Notes: generated from the letters alone by a model not told the origin. 64,000 bases of DNA from Flectonema sp. DT1601 (GCA_964019425.1 OZ025786.1:1-64000); one strand, 5' to 3'. Shown: positions 22,246 through 32,321, counted from the stretch's first letter. Made by a program: numbers and translations.

Positions 22246-23491
22246 ATGACTCGTGTAAATTTTGAGTTCCCTGAGTTCTTAATTGAGACTTGGAAGGCGC
22301 AGATGGGTGAGGAACCACCAAAGAAGCTCGATAATATCAATCTGGACGAGCTGGTTGCAAGCATCCCCTTTAGTATCGACTTAAGTACATTGAGATCCGA
22401 CAAGGAGACAAGAAGGTTGATCCAAGGCACACTGGCCATGTGTCTCGGGATCCCCAATGATGCGGCCAAGACACTTTCGATGAATAAGTGTCTAGTAATA
22501 CTTGGTGTGTTATCAAGGAGCCGCCTGCAGTTGGTCAACCAGAGCGCCGCCCGGATGAGCGAGCGGATATCTAAGGGGGGGTCGGATAGGCTGGTGACGC
22601 ACGACGAGGCGGAGGATGCGATGGGATCGCTGCAGCAGAGCACAGACACACTGAGAAGTGATACCAAGCAGGGGTTCGACTCGCTGAGAAGCGAAACGCA
22701 GACGGCGTTTAGCCAGTATCAGAGGGAGAGCCAATCAGTGAGGAGAAGGGTTGGGGAGGCCACTGAAAAAGCCGAGAACATCGGAGGCATGTGGGAGGCC
22801 TTCAGAGAGCAACAGACCCAACAACAACAACAACAACAAGCTAGCGTTATCCAGCAAATCACACAACAGCAGAGAGATCAGCAAAAGCAGAATGCGGAAG
22901 TGATCCAGAAAATCTTACAAGAAATCAGCAGATCTGAAGAACGGGTTGACTACGGCTCAACAAGTTCCAGTAGTCGGGGGAGCAGCACAGCAACAACCAG
23001 CACCGGGGTCGAACGAAGCGATGACACGGGAGGTGACTGATCCGTCTGCAGGCAGGGATGTAACAAAGTGGGCATCCGTTATGAAGTCAGGAAAGACCGA
23101 GGTACTGATCCATGGGATCAGGGAGCGGTATGTGAACGGTCTGGAGTACAAGGTTGGTAGGGGCCAGCTACCTGGCTTCTTCAGGCAGTTGAAGAACTTC
23201 GTTCTCGGTTTGGAGTACGTTGAAGGGTGGGAGGAGAACCCGCACTTTGTGGAGTTGGGGAACGAGCTGCTGGAGCAACTGCGGATGCAGTATTACTTTT
23301 GCAAGGATGGTATGAAGAGATCAGAGTTGGAGATGATCTTAGAAGTTGCATCGGAAGACCCTCTGGAGAAGGCAAACGCAATGGCGAAGAGAAATAGAAA
23401 TGCGAAGATGCAACAACCGAAACGGAAAGGGGGGAGATCGTTTGTCTCTACGTATCCATCGTCGGGAAACGGGAGAGGGTTCGCGAAGTGA
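22246..23491 (+). pseudogene. DIRS-like gag (two overlapping frames)
   Basis: The first frame (22246-23040) starts at an ATG with FEFPEFLIETWK and contains LRSDKETRRLIQGT, a Gln-rich stretch and predicted coiled coil. A second frame (about 22946-23491) continues with DVTKWASVMKSGKTEVL, a conserved helical region and a basic tail (KRNRNAKMQQPKRKGG). The overlap suggests one gag interrupted by a single-base shift near 22940, or a programmed shift. The N-terminus matches a remnant at 29382-29176 (FDFPEVLEVIWK, LRSDSTQRAMIQGT), so this is a repeated element protein. The gag assignment rests on position and copy number, not on a known domain. Confidence 0.55.
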
Positions 23492-24081
23492 CCAGCCGAC
23501 CGGACCCTGCAAGTAACAACAAAACCAACGTTCCTAAAACGAAGGTTAGACACGCAAGTATTGGAAACATCCCCATTGCCAAAGTTAAAGTTGAGAAAGC
23601 CCGCAAGACTTATGCAGAAGCACCCAAGACAGGTGTTGAGGAGCAGCCGACTAAAGACAAGGTTAGGAGGATCTGTAAGTTTAATCGTTCAAGACCCGGA
23701 CAACCTTGTAAAATCCGCAGTCCGAGGATTCCCCAGCGGAAGGGAGATGAAAATAAGCTCAGTTGGAACAGAAGAGATCGCAGATTCAACGGAAACAATG
23801 CCCTCAGAAGGATTAGAAGGAAATGTGGTTGGGAAGATCCTGTTGGACATGATGGAGGGATGCCCAGAGGGGGCGAAGAGGCGGCATGCCGAGGACCCCG
23901 TCATATACATGGAGGCGACAGAAAAGCTTCAAGAAACACTGGAGAAGATGTGGGCCTCAAAGACAACAGCAAGCAGGCGGAACCTGTGGAGAAGATTTCG
24001 GGCCTGGGCAAGGGAAAAGGAGAAACCAGCAAACGCAAGCTCGGCTGTTCTGTTCGTGATGGCGACAGGTGTGGCAGTGCA
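23488..24081 (+). pseudogene. DIRS-like tyrosine recombinase, N-terminal part
   Basis: Two overlapping plus frames follow gag. The one starting about 23561 carries a basic linker and then EKLQETLEKMWASKTTAS and SSAVLFVMATGVAVQ, the same domain as the fragment at 14.6-14.8 kb. It looks like the N-terminal core-binding domain of a tyrosine recombinase. The catalytic R-H-R-Y domain is absent because the sequence switches at about 24081 to antisense LINE-B. Confidence 0.5.
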
Positions 24082-25431
24082 AGGTACTGCTGATCGTTGC
24101 CATGAGAGGTTGAATAGTCTTAGTAGTTGCTCGAGGAAAGCTTTTGGAAGTTGTTTTAACATCGAGTTCCAGATGTGGTCAGGTCCAGGTGCCTTCTTCT
24201 CCTTTGTTTTTGAAATTTGTCGTTCCAGTTCAGGCATTCCAAATTCCACTGAGTTGTCATCAGGTATTCCTTGTAAGGTTGGTTCACCGTCTTCGAATTT
24301 GAATTGGTCTGCGTATGTTTTGGTGAAGACATCTGCCATTTCCCGCGGGTCGGTTAATTCCTTCTCACCATCGACAATCTTAGTAATTGAATGGTCCATC
24401 ATTCTACCTTCCAGTTGTTTAACTTTTCTAAAGGCCCATCGGTAGTCCATTCCAGTCATGTCGCACTCAATGATCTTCTGTTTGATCATATTGATACCTC
24501 TTTCAATTGCTTCTGAGCCTGTCTTATCAGGGTCAGTCCCTGCCATTAAATCTTCCAATTCTGAATCCCTCACAGCGAAGGTACTACTTGACTTTTTGTT
24601 GTAGCCTGGGATGGCCCTTCTCGCTGCTCTCAGAATCTCGTTGTTGATCCTATTAGCTAGTTTCTGCACATTCTTAATTCTTTCTAATTTGGGCGCTGCC
24701 CTTTATCAGAACAATATTTTATAATAATTCCAATCGGCACAATGCCACTTCCATTTCCATGTTCCAGAACTCTCTTTTGAATATTCATCTGTTTTGATAT
24801 CTTCGATTGTCAGTTTGAGCGGCAGGTGATCGCTGCCCCATCCCTTCATGAGTTCGATTTGTGCATCCAAAGAAATATCTAATGCAATTACATCCGGAGA
24901 GGCTGGGCTCTGTGGTCTTGTGTGTTGTTGAGATTTGTTTAGAATTTGAATTGCTGCTTCTAGTGACCAATCGTAGAAGCTGTTACCAGTAATGTTCGTA
25001 TTTCCATTTGACCAAGTTGAATGGTGTCCATTAATGTCACCCGCAATCAATGTGCCGGGCCCTGTTTTAAACTTCCATGTTGTTGCCTTGATTTCAGGCG
25101 GGTGGTAAACATTGTGAATTGCCAATGGCGGATTAGATTGAAGTACTACTGTTAATATCTCAGTTTGGTCATGTGAGATGTCGGGGTGTTTTAATATTAT
25201 CTTATTTAAATCATTTCTGACCAGAGTGACGAGTCCTCGATGACCTGACTTGATGGTGCTGCCTCGCCTGTGGATTGCATACCCTTCAATAGCGAAGTGT
25301 TTTTCTTTAGATAACCACGTTTCCTGCAGTAGTACTACATCAGGCTTTTCTTCTTTCAGTGCCCAGTTCAATCGAAAGTAATTTTCTGGTTTCAGAACTG
25401 AGCGTATGTTATTTGACCAGATCACAATCAT
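24082..25431 (-). pseudogene. LINE-B ORF2: AP-endonuclease and RT N-terminus
   Basis: The start ATG at 25431 overlaps the ORF1 stop (ATGA). The endonuclease shows SNNIRS, LLQETWLS, IAGDINGHHSTW and GSDHLPLKLT, i.e. the Asn, Glu, Asp/Asn and Asp-His positions of APE-type nucleases. The frame ends at 24706, and the RT N-terminal region continues in another frame from about 24700 (KTKEKKAPGPDHIWNSMLK, LLRLFNLSWQ). The protein is cut at the 24081/24082 junction before RT motif A, so it cannot act. Confidence 0.85.
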
Positions 25432-26489
25432 GATTGGCCAGTGTTGTTCCTATTGGTCGCACTTGTAGTAATCTTGTTCATACCAAGATTGTTCTCAATC
25501 CTCTTGACAGCTTCTATCAACGAAGTGATGGCTGTCGCCATGTTGTTGTTGGCTGCTTCGTTCTTTTTCGTAGTTTGCACTAGGGTTTCTACAATCCCGG
25601 TTATCTGTGCCATGCCTTCATCAAGTCGAACTTGCATGTCCTTCACTTCTTTCTGGAGACGTTCGATAGTCTCGTTCGTTTTCTCTCTCAGGCTGTTGAC
25701 GTTGTTTTCTACAACCTGAACTTCGGCCGTTGGTTTCTTCGTTGTCGGGAGTGACCTCTTGACCGCTGCTGCATACGATGTTCTAGCCCCACGGTACTTA
25801 ACTACAACAGGTTTCGCTGTTTCCTTCGCCTTCACTTCTGTTTCTAACTTTTCAATGAGGATGACAATATCACCACACTGTACAAACCTTGATTCTGGTT
25901 TCTTGTCCAGTGCGATGATAAAGTCACCTCTATCCATCCTTATGAACTTTGACTTCAGTCCTATCTCCAATAGGATATTCCGAAGTCTGTTTCCCCAGCT
26001 GTAAGGTGCTCCACTGAGACGGTGGAGCCCTTCGCCAAACACTGTGGATGCATATTTACCAGCACCCTTTCTGACTTTATCAACATCCTTTTGATAAACC
26101 ACCCTCAATCCAATCTTGCCATGAATGATGGTGAGTCCATGGCAGAGGTCATGTTGGGCTTTAAGTATGCCAACTGCCTCTTCGTTCGTTGTCTTGCGGT
26201 CCAGCCACACTGTAGTGTACTGAGTGGGTGTCTGTCCCGCCACTGATTTGATCCGGAAATAAACATTTCCTATTCCGGAGTTTCTTAATAATGCAACAGC
26301 TGCATCCACGTCGTTTGGGAGAACAGTGAGTTCTACGTAGTCTTTGCCAACGTATCTGTAGGAGCGTTGATCGACTCTTCCGTGTTGTGCCACAACAGCT
26401 TTGACAATTGCTGTTACAGCTGCCGGGTTTTGGACTTGTGACTTGGTCAACTCTTTAGTTGTTATCCACGCAATTAATTTGTGGGTCAC
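25428..26489 (-). CDS. LINE-B ORF1, second frame
   Basis: A 353-residue frame with a mixed alpha/beta N-terminal half, a basic middle and a predicted coiled coil near residues 270-320 (LREKTNETIERLQKEVK). It opens with GTG five codons after a TAA, and I see no early ATG, so it may be joined to the preceding frame by frameshifting or be the rest of a broken ORF1. It ends TCATGA, sharing bases with the ORF2 start codon, a layout that favours termination-reinitiation. An RNA-binding role is inferred from position. Confidence 0.5.
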   Translation of the reverse strand: MTHKLIAWITTKELTKSQVQNPAAVTAIVKAVVAQHGRVDQRSYRYVGKDYVELTVLPNDVDAAVALLRNSGIGNVYFRIKSVAGQTPTQYTTVWLDRKTTNEEAVGILKAQHDLCHGLTIIHGKIGLRVVYQKDVDKVRKGAGKYASTVFGEGLHRLSGAPYSWGNRLRNILLEIGLKSKFIRMDRGDFIIALDKKPESRFVQCGDIVILIEKLETEVKAKETAKPVVVKYRGARTSYAAAVKRSLPTTKKPTAEVQVVENNVNSLREKTNETIERLQKEVKDMQVRLDEGMAQITGIVETLVQTTKKNEAANNNMATAITSLIEAVKRIENNLGMNKITTSATNRNNTGQS

Positions 26490-27289
26490 CGTGCGTTGAT
26501 CTTCTTAGCTATTGTTAGAGTTGGGCGGTGGATCGTGCCAGACAAAGCAACGAACCACCAGCTTCTTATTCTTAATTGCCCATCAAACTGGACCGGCGTT
26601 TGTATCTGACTGCAGCCAGTTGCGTGTTGTAGGGCACGTTTTGGAGGTGGTCGTGTGAACACCATCGTCAGTTGCTTCGTTTTGCTGGCCTTTTCGAAGT
26701 AGTCTTCGTCCAGGCTTCTTGCCTGTTGAGATAATGCAAGTATAATGCCGTTGGTCTTGCTGTTGAGGGTCTCAGTTGGCTGGAGTATTTTGCATTTAAA
26801 ATGCTCCTTGTTGAGTTTCGGTGGTGGCCCATCCATAATCACCGTTGATCTTCTTTGTGCCTCTTTGATTTGAGGGCTTGATTGGGGTGCCTCATTTGAC
26901 GGAGGGCTTTGTTTCGTTTTTAATACACTTCCTTGTGCCTCTATGTTTTGAGGGCTTATTTGAATTGCCTCTTTGTTTTGAGGGCTTGTCTTAGTTTGAG
27001 TTGCCTCCTTGTTTTGAGGGCTTGCTTGAAATGCTGCGGGAGGTCCTACTACGGTCACTTCTACTGCTATTCCTTCCGGTACTTCTGGAGAGTCCATCTC
27101 CATTTCTTCCTCTGATACTTCTGGTGATTCTCCCATCACCACGTCCTCGTCTTCTTGCTGTTTTTGGGTCTCTTCTTCCCGGATCTCATTTCTGGCTTGT
27201 TCCCTCATCTTCTTCGCCTCTTTCCTTTCTCTTTCTCTCCTTTCTGCAGCCCTTCTATCTTGCGGACGCATTGCTTTCTTTCCAGCCAT
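26486..27289 (-). CDS. LINE-B ORF1, first frame
   Basis: A 267-residue frame from a good ATG. It has a Lys/Arg/Glu-rich N-terminus (RRAAERRERERKEAKKMREQ), an acidic middle and several SPQNKEA-type repeats (residues about 90-145). The C-terminus overlaps the next frame by a few bases (GTGA). The short degenerate repeats and charge pattern resemble disordered LINE ORF1 N-termini. No catalytic domain is visible. Confidence 0.5.
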   Translation of the reverse strand: MAGKKAMRPQDRRAAERRERERKEAKKMREQARNEIREEETQKQQEDEDVVMGESPEVSEEEMEMDSPEVPEGIAVEVTVVGPPAAFQASPQNKEATQTKTSPQNKEAIQISPQNIEAQGSVLKTKQSPPSNEAPQSSPQIKEAQRRSTVIMDGPPPKLNKEHFKCKILQPTETLNSKTNGIILALSQQARSLDEDYFEKASKTKQLTMVFTRPPPKRALQHATGCSQIQTPVQFDGQLRIRSWWFVALSGTIHRPTLTIAKKINAR

Positions 27290-27316
27290 TTTAATTTTTT
27301 TTTTTTTACGTTAAGA

Positions 27317-27329
27317 CAATAAAGTACAG
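27317..27329 (-). promoter_or_regulatory. Conserved LINE 5'-end motif (LINE-B copy)
   Basis: The minus strand CTGTACTTTATTG matches the starts of LINE-A and LINE-C and lies about 30 bases before the LINE-B ORF1 ATG. Confidence 0.4.
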
Positions 27330-27345
27330 TAATTATCTTGCATCC

Positions 27346-27678
27346 TTTGGGCACCTGTTTGGAAGAAAGGAAACATGAGAAACAATTTAAAATTCGTGAA
27401 AAAGGTATGCGCGAAACGGGGTTCGAAATCTGATAAATGGGTGTGAATTAAGAATTGGTATTAAGAAACTAATAATCATAATGTTGGATTTACATTATGG
27501 GAACGCATCGAAAAATTCGATGCTTGGTGAAACGGTGCTTTGGGATGCTGCAAATTACTGAAATATATTTAACAGAAACTGTAGCTTTAGAATCGTTGCT
27601 ATACAAAAAAAAAATTTGTCACGGGAGAAACAACCCCCCAATGAAAGAATTATAAAATTTATTTTTTGTTGCTGACAC
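27346..27678. other. Intergenic, with a 27-nt repeat shared with LINE-C 5' end
   Basis: No gene is visible. Bases 27572-27598 are identical to 40229-40255 at the LINE-C 5' boundary, so this may be a tiny LINE-C-like 5' remnant. Confidence 0.6.
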
Positions 27679-27754
27679 GGTGGCCCAGTGGGTGTTACCG
27701 CGGTCTTCTGAGGTGCAACTCGCGGGTTCGAACCCGGCTGCAAACCTTTTTTTT
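27679..27754 (+). repeat. tRNA-like sequence 4 with T-run terminator
   Basis: GTGGCCCAGTGGGTGTTACC resembles an A-box, and GCGGGTTCGAACCCGGC is a strong B-box. A run of eight T's follows. Only about three acceptor pairs form, so a SINE head or pseudo-tRNA is likelier than a working tRNA. Confidence 0.5.
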
Positions 27755-27853
27755 GTTTGCCTCAAAATGCCAACACAATGTTGAGTGACTAACTGTACTG
27801 ACTAACTGTACTTGATAACTTGAGGAACTTGTTGATAACTTGAATACGAGGTT

Positions 27854-28318
27854 TTGTGCCGTCAGGTACAGACTGTTGCTGTGGCGAAGGTTATCCTGGC
27901 AAAGGTGGAGTTACAATCCTGCGCCCCGATGGCTCTTTGGCACACGAAGATTGATTTTCCGATCATAAACAACAAGCCCTCCTTTGAATCACACACCACA
28001 TTCGTTCGGTCAGGGTACGTCTTTGGGCCAATTAAGCGTCTGACCAACGTTCCAGAGTGTCTGCCCCATATATCCATCCCCTCTGTGTCTTCCGTCCGGC
28101 TTCATCCCTGGAAGTCATTTTTGCATACAATGATTGATGCATCTTCGTTTGGGCCTTGTCAACAAGGTGCTTACATCCCTTCAGTGGGTGCTTGTACAGC
28201 TCTTGCCAATGTAAGGGCAGTTGGTGCCACTGTAACACCCACCTCCATAGAGACCACCTTAAACGATGTGCTGGTGGTTTCAGGCGGACGTCGTGCAAGA
28301 ACGTCCAAAATAATCTGA
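27854..28318 (+). CDS. Unrecognised 154-residue open frame
   Basis: The longest open frame in this interval. It has no signal peptide, no repeated motif and no recognisable domain. The minus strand also has an open stretch (28365-28171) with LDVLARRPPETTSTSFKVVS. Neither strand is convincing, and either could be an exon of an unknown or decayed element gene. Confidence 0.15.
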   Translation: MCRQVQTVAVAKVILAKVELQSCAPMALWHTKIDFPIINNKPSFESHTTFVRSGYVFGPIKRLTNVPECLPHISIPSVSSVRLHPWKSFLHTMIDASSFGPCQQGAYIPSVGACTALANVRAVGATVTPTSIETTLNDVLVVSGGRRARTSKII

Positions 28319-29175
28319 GAAAAACTCTTTGTGAACTTGTCACGCGTCCCAAAAGTGTCTCCCATCAGAAGCAGGCATGTTTGTTTAGAAAAAATTGTGA
28401 GGAGATTTAAAATTACTCAACGCATTTTTCAGGGAAAAAAAAAAGTCTGCCTTAAATTCGGCAAGTTCGATTCCGGGTGGCGGATTTTTTAACCACAGGC
28501 CACAAGGCACTTTTTTTGTATAGAGTTGGCGGTTTTGGAAACTTTTGTGTCTGGATTAGAGGTTTTCCCATTTATCTAATATCATTTTCTCTTGTTTTCA
28601 TTTCATTATTTATTGCTAGTGTCAAAAGAAGTTTGAGTTCTCAACTTCAATTGTTTTTTCTGTTTTCCGAAGGGTCCGCTCATTGACAATAAGTTTGCTG
28701 CACCGACTTGGTTGCAGAAGCTGATCATTAGACAAGCAGTCTTTCTTCAAAAGGGACTTCCCCTAGACTATTTTTGTGATTCCGAGTGCATTCAAGCTGT
28801 TCCTGTTAAAACGGCTTTCTTAGGCTTTTCAAGTCCAGAAAAGAAATCAGATTACTTTTAAGATTTATTTTTCCTACAATATCATTCTTTTAGCTTTATC
28901 ACAGGGTTTTTCAGACTTTTACGTTAAAGTTTTGAAAGCCCACCCACCCACCCCCTGTGACGGCGCATGTCCCGCGACCGGGCCTCTCCACGAGGTCCCG
29001 ACCGGCGGCGCCCCGCTACCCCGTTGTGAATGTATGGAATTCTTTGTCTGTTAGTACTTGCGGCGTAACTCCTTTTTCTCTCTCAGTTCGGATACAATTA
29101 TGATGGTGCATTATTTATTCTTGCCTTATAAATTCTTAACTTCGTTTCTCTTTATTTCCCTTTCCAAAAGTACAA
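28319..29175. other. Gene-free stretch with GC-rich hairpin
   Basis: No gene seen. 28465-28490 resembles a tRNA 3' half (GTTCGATTCC, then T6). An isolated GC-rich block at about 28945-29025 contains a stem GGG-CCTC / GAGG-T-CCC with a five-base loop. Confidence 0.5.
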
Positions 29176-29382
29176 TTAACAACTTAAATGCCGCACGGTT
29201 CCCTGAATCATTGCCCTTTGAGTTGAGTCAGATCTTAAATTCTCCAATGAAACACTAAAAGGCAGCTCACTTGCCATCAACACTAGATCCACCCGTTGCC
29301 TGGTTGGAACTTCGCAGTCAAATTTTTTCTTCCAGATAACTTCTAACACTTCAGGGAAATCAAAATCAATTAACATTGACAT
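29176..29382 (-). pseudogene. DIRS-like gag N-terminal fragment
   Basis: The 68-residue frame on the minus strand aligns with the N-terminus of the gag at 22246: FDFPEVLEVIWK versus FEFPEFLIETWK, and LRSDSTQRAMIQGT versus LRSDKETRRLIQGT. It is cut off after residue 68. The upstream repeat (29499-29622) is probably this element's left terminal region. Confidence 0.6.
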
Positions 29383-29498
29383 TTTGAATTGAAGAGTGGA
29401 AGTGGGTGAGTGGCTGTGAACTGCAGAAGAAGTTCGATAATAACGATAATAACAATAAAACTAATAACAGTACCACTCACGCCGAGTATATAATATGC

Positions 29499-29622
29499 AC
29501 GAGGTAAGAGAAGTGGAATAAAATACACACAAAGTAATTTCGGTAGTTTATGTTTTCTTTATCATCGGCGCTGCTTTAGGACATGGTAGCAAATTACCTA
29601 AATGGAATTTCAAAATTCCTTG
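29499..29622 (-). repeat. Dispersed ~120-bp repeat, likely DIRS terminal region
   Basis: Nearly identical to 43277-43400 in the same orientation. The end AATTCCATTTAGGTAATTTG also recurs (other strand) at 15353-15370, next to the DIRS RNase H fragment. It lies just upstream of a gag remnant, which suggests a DIRS terminal repeat. Confidence 0.6.
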
Positions 29623-29711
29623 TGAACCAAACACCCTTCCGCTTTGCGGTTTGAAGCTTGGGTGTGTGTGTGGTGAAATAAAGACCATGTACATCAAGTG
29701 GTTTCTTCTGT

Positions 29712-30808
29712 TTATTCGCCCAAGCTTGGTTCCCGGACAGCTGGAATTTCCACAGCCTTCGTTTCTACTTCTTGGAGGTTATCGACTCTCTTTGCTAGTT
29801 TGCACTGGGCACAGAATAGGTAGAGCGTTGCCTTTTTCTTTCCTTCAGAGAGCATCAAAGGGATCAGAATGTCACCACCCTCTCCGACAACAGCTTGTCC
29901 AGATTGGAGCTTATTGTAAAGCTCTTCAGATCCCAAGCTGCTAAGGGATGAAGGTTCTTCCACTCTCAACACTTCCCTGGGGTGAACAATCAATTCTTTT
30001 ATGTTTTCCTGGATATGGTCAGCCCCATCAAAATATTCATTCAGCAATGGTGTTTTCTTCAGCTGTCTGTATGCATGGTTCAGAAGCCCTTCAAAGTAGA
30101 GTGTTGCCTCTTCAAATGTTTTGGGGTTCATGTTTGCATCACTGCCAAAATATTCAATCAACCACTTCCCAACAAGCTTTGTGTGGTTTTCATTTGCCCA
30201 TGCCCAAACCAAACTTGGAAATAAGCATTCAACACCATTGGAGAGTTTGTGGAGAGCACCTCTAGTTCTTAATGCATCCTCTGTGGCACTGTTGAGCGAC
30301 TTTGTGAGAACTGCAGCGAGGTGGTCCTCAACTAATGAAGCAAGACCAGCTGTAAGACCAGCTGCCTTGCGTGCATTTTCCCTATCAAGGAGTGGCTTAT
30401 TTGCAACAACAGTCTCCATCTTCATTTTTGAAGGGTCCAAAAGCTTCTCTACCTTCTCTACTGTGTATGGTACAACATCAGGCGTCTGTGTGGATGATTG
30501 TTTTTCTTTTGGTGAACAAGTAATTTCAATAATCAATCCGAAGGGCTGTACTATGACCAAAACAGAAAAAGTTCGCCTTCAACAACTCGTATAGTTTTTC
30601 CCTCTCTTTGTCCAGTTGAGTCTGATAGGCGTCGAGACCGCCTTTCTTATCCTCTCACCCAAGCTTTAAAAGCTGTTTGTTTTTTGTTGAGAGCTTCCCC
30701 CTCAATGTCTGCCAGCTGAATGGCTTCAATCGCTGACAATTTCGCATCGATGACAAGTAATCGTTTGTTGTCTCTCTCGCCACCCTGCACATCACTTGGT
30801 GTACTCAT
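29712..30808 (-). pseudogene. CR-like nuclease copy 1: header plus PD-(D/E)XK-like domain
   Basis: ATG at 30808 opens the header (MSTPSDVQ, then a coiled-coil-like stretch ending in TAFKAWV). A frameshift at about 30650 separates it from the rest of the header (GGLDAYQTQLDKEREKL). The body (about 30560-29712) is helical and ends with GGDILIPLML and LFCAQCKLAK, which fits the D...Q-x-K core of restriction-endonuclease-like folds. No P-loop is present. Header, 5' leader and part of the following non-coding sequence are shared with copies 2 (47182) and 3 (51770). The Crinkler/RHS-like label comes from copy 2; here the nuclease call is moderate. Confidence 0.5.
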
Positions 30809-30984
30809 GGTTTTTGTTGTTGTTTTCTTCGGGAATTCAAATCTGGGTGGGTAAGAAAATTTTAGGCATCTGTTACCATATATGCGTAGCGATACAGAAA
30901 GCAAACCTTGTCTTAAGAGATACCACAATAAAATGAAACATAATAGAAAAAGTATTAGGAGGAGGGATGGAGTAGAAGAAATAT

Positions 30985-31185
30985 TCAAACTCCTGTTAAG
31001 AAAGAGAGGAACAACAATTCACCTGTTGACACTACATAATTCGCAACACATTCATAAAAAGAACCGGTACTGCCCTGCATCAACTCACAGACAGTTCCAG
31101 GAAGGCAATTAAGGCTTGCACAATCATAAGCTGGTGGCAACTTTGCAACACATTCATAAAAAGAACCAGTACTGCCCTGCATCAA
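30985..31185 (-). pseudogene. Cysteine-rich tandem repeat fragment
   Basis: The minus strand encodes two copies of LMQGSTGSFYECVA separated by KLPPAYDCASLNCLPGTVCE, a ~102-bp direct repeat (about 31042 and 31144). The Cys-x5-Cys-x4-Thr-x-Cys spacing recalls small disulphide-rich secreted repeats (EGF/TIL-like). No start or signal peptide is present; it looks like an isolated exon or remnant. Confidence 0.35.
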
Positions 31186-31189
31186 CTGC

Positions 31190-31438
31190 TGATTCTACTT
31201 CTTTGAGGATCTCATCGCTGTTACCATGTAGGCGATAACGGCCACCTTTGAGAAGTCAGGTTCCTTACGTTTCTGTTTCAAAAATCCAACACGTTTGTGG
31301 CAGTTGTGTGCAAACCAAAATTGTTATTATTTTTCGTTACATGGCAACTGTAGAAAATGAAATCAATGCTTTCGTCAACTATATTGATCTGTAACTGAAA
31401 GTTACATATCCACTGTTGTTGGAATCACTACTAATTGA
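31190..31438. other. Intergenic, nothing recognised
   Basis: AT-rich sequence without coding signal between the Cys-rich fragment and the HNH gene. Confidence 0.5.
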
Positions 31439-32321
31439 CTAATTGCCACTACAGCTAGAAACAGATGGGTATCCAGGAATATCTTTGGGTGTGTCGTCAT
31501 CCGGGGGTGACTGACTTGGATTACGATAGTCAGGCGTATGTGTTGCGTCTTCATAATCTTGTGGGATAACGAGGGTATCGATTCGGATAGAATGAGCTAG
31601 GTGGGCATGCAGCACCCTTCGATGGTATTTTGACTGTCCTTCCATGACGACTTCCTCCCTATCACTATCCAACTTGTTAGGTCAGAGTCAGTCACGTGAT
31701 GGAATGACATATGAAACTTGTCAAACTGGCCACGACTGCTAATTCCATAACCTTCAGCCCCACACAAGAGAATCCAGTTTGAATGGTCATGCGGACTATA
31801 GAAAACTGTTGACGCTTCTTCGCAGTCAGCTTTGTTCTTAAGAAGATGGGCAATCGAAACCGGGTTTGGATTCTTGTCTGCATCACCTGACATTCCACAA
31901 AAAACGCATTTGTCACCATAAAGGTCTGTGGATTCGTATCGGAGTCGTCATCTGACAGCAACACAGCAAAGGATCAACGGATATGTCCTCTCTCACACAA
32001 TAAACCATAAATTACACCTTTACAATCTTGAGGCTGTGTTTCAAAAGAGAGTCCACGTTGTTGGCGTGCTGTCCTTAACTTCTTTGAATAGTTCTGTTCA
32101 AACTTTCGTCTTGCTTCTTTTAATGAAACTTCGTACTGATCATCTCTACGTTGGTTCTTTTCTAAGATCTTCCGGTCTTTAAATGCAACAGTGTGAACAG
32201 AACTTTCATCTTTGGCTCTGCGAACTACTGATTTGGCAATTCCAAACGGTATATGGTCAAGAGCTAAAGATAATTGGGATTTGGGAGGTGAAGTATTTTG
32301 GGATAAATTATAATTTTGCAT
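31439..32321 (-). pseudogene. HNH endonuclease gene, two exons, frameshifted
   Basis: Exon 1 (32321-32018) encodes a charged, coiled-coil-like 101-residue N-terminus. A 92-bp intron (32017-31926, GTGTAA...CACAG) joins phase 1 to exon 2 (from 31925), giving Asp at the junction. Exon 2 has KCVFCGMSG, SIAHLLKNK, NWILLCGAEG, FHMSFHH and WIVIG, an HNH pattern with a Cys-x2-Cys zinc site. A single-base shift in the A-run at about 31633 breaks the frame before HRRVLHAHLAHSIRID. The order of motifs and the last block match the HNH exon of copy 3 (50728-51288), but the header differs. It would be a DNA/RNA nuclease; this copy is broken. Confidence 0.65.

Larger units (their letters stand above)
22131..24081 (+). 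mobile_element. DIRS/VIPER-like retroelement, 3'-truncated
   Basis: On the plus strand, a gag-like region (22246-23491) is followed directly by a tyrosine-recombinase N-terminal region (23488-24081), with no reverse transcriptase in between. A gag-YR order before the RT is the arrangement known from trypanosomatid VIPER; most DIRS elements place RT first. The element stops at about 24081, where LINE-B sequence begins on the other strand. A related gag fragment lies at 29176-29382 and a related recombinase fragment at 14586-15089. Confidence 0.6.
24082..27345 (-). mobile_element. LINE-B, non-LTR retrotransposon truncated at its 3' end
   Basis: A minus-strand LINE with two ORF1 frames (27289-26486 and 26489-25428), an endonuclease (25431-24706) and the start of the reverse transcriptase (to 24082). 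It stops after FNLSWQRSAVP, where the RT should continue. LINE insertions normally lose the 5' end, so a missing 3' end implies later rearrangement. The 5' motif CTGTACTTTATTG is at 27317-27329. Confidence 0.85.

Noticed and set aside
22800..22860. Poly-Gln tract as a host polyQ gene
   Set aside because: It lies within the repeated DIRS-like gag frame.
26480..26495. Programmed frameshift in LINE-B ORF1
   Set aside because: The overlap GTGA is suggestive, but no slippery heptamer is seen and the copy is already degenerate; kept as two frames.
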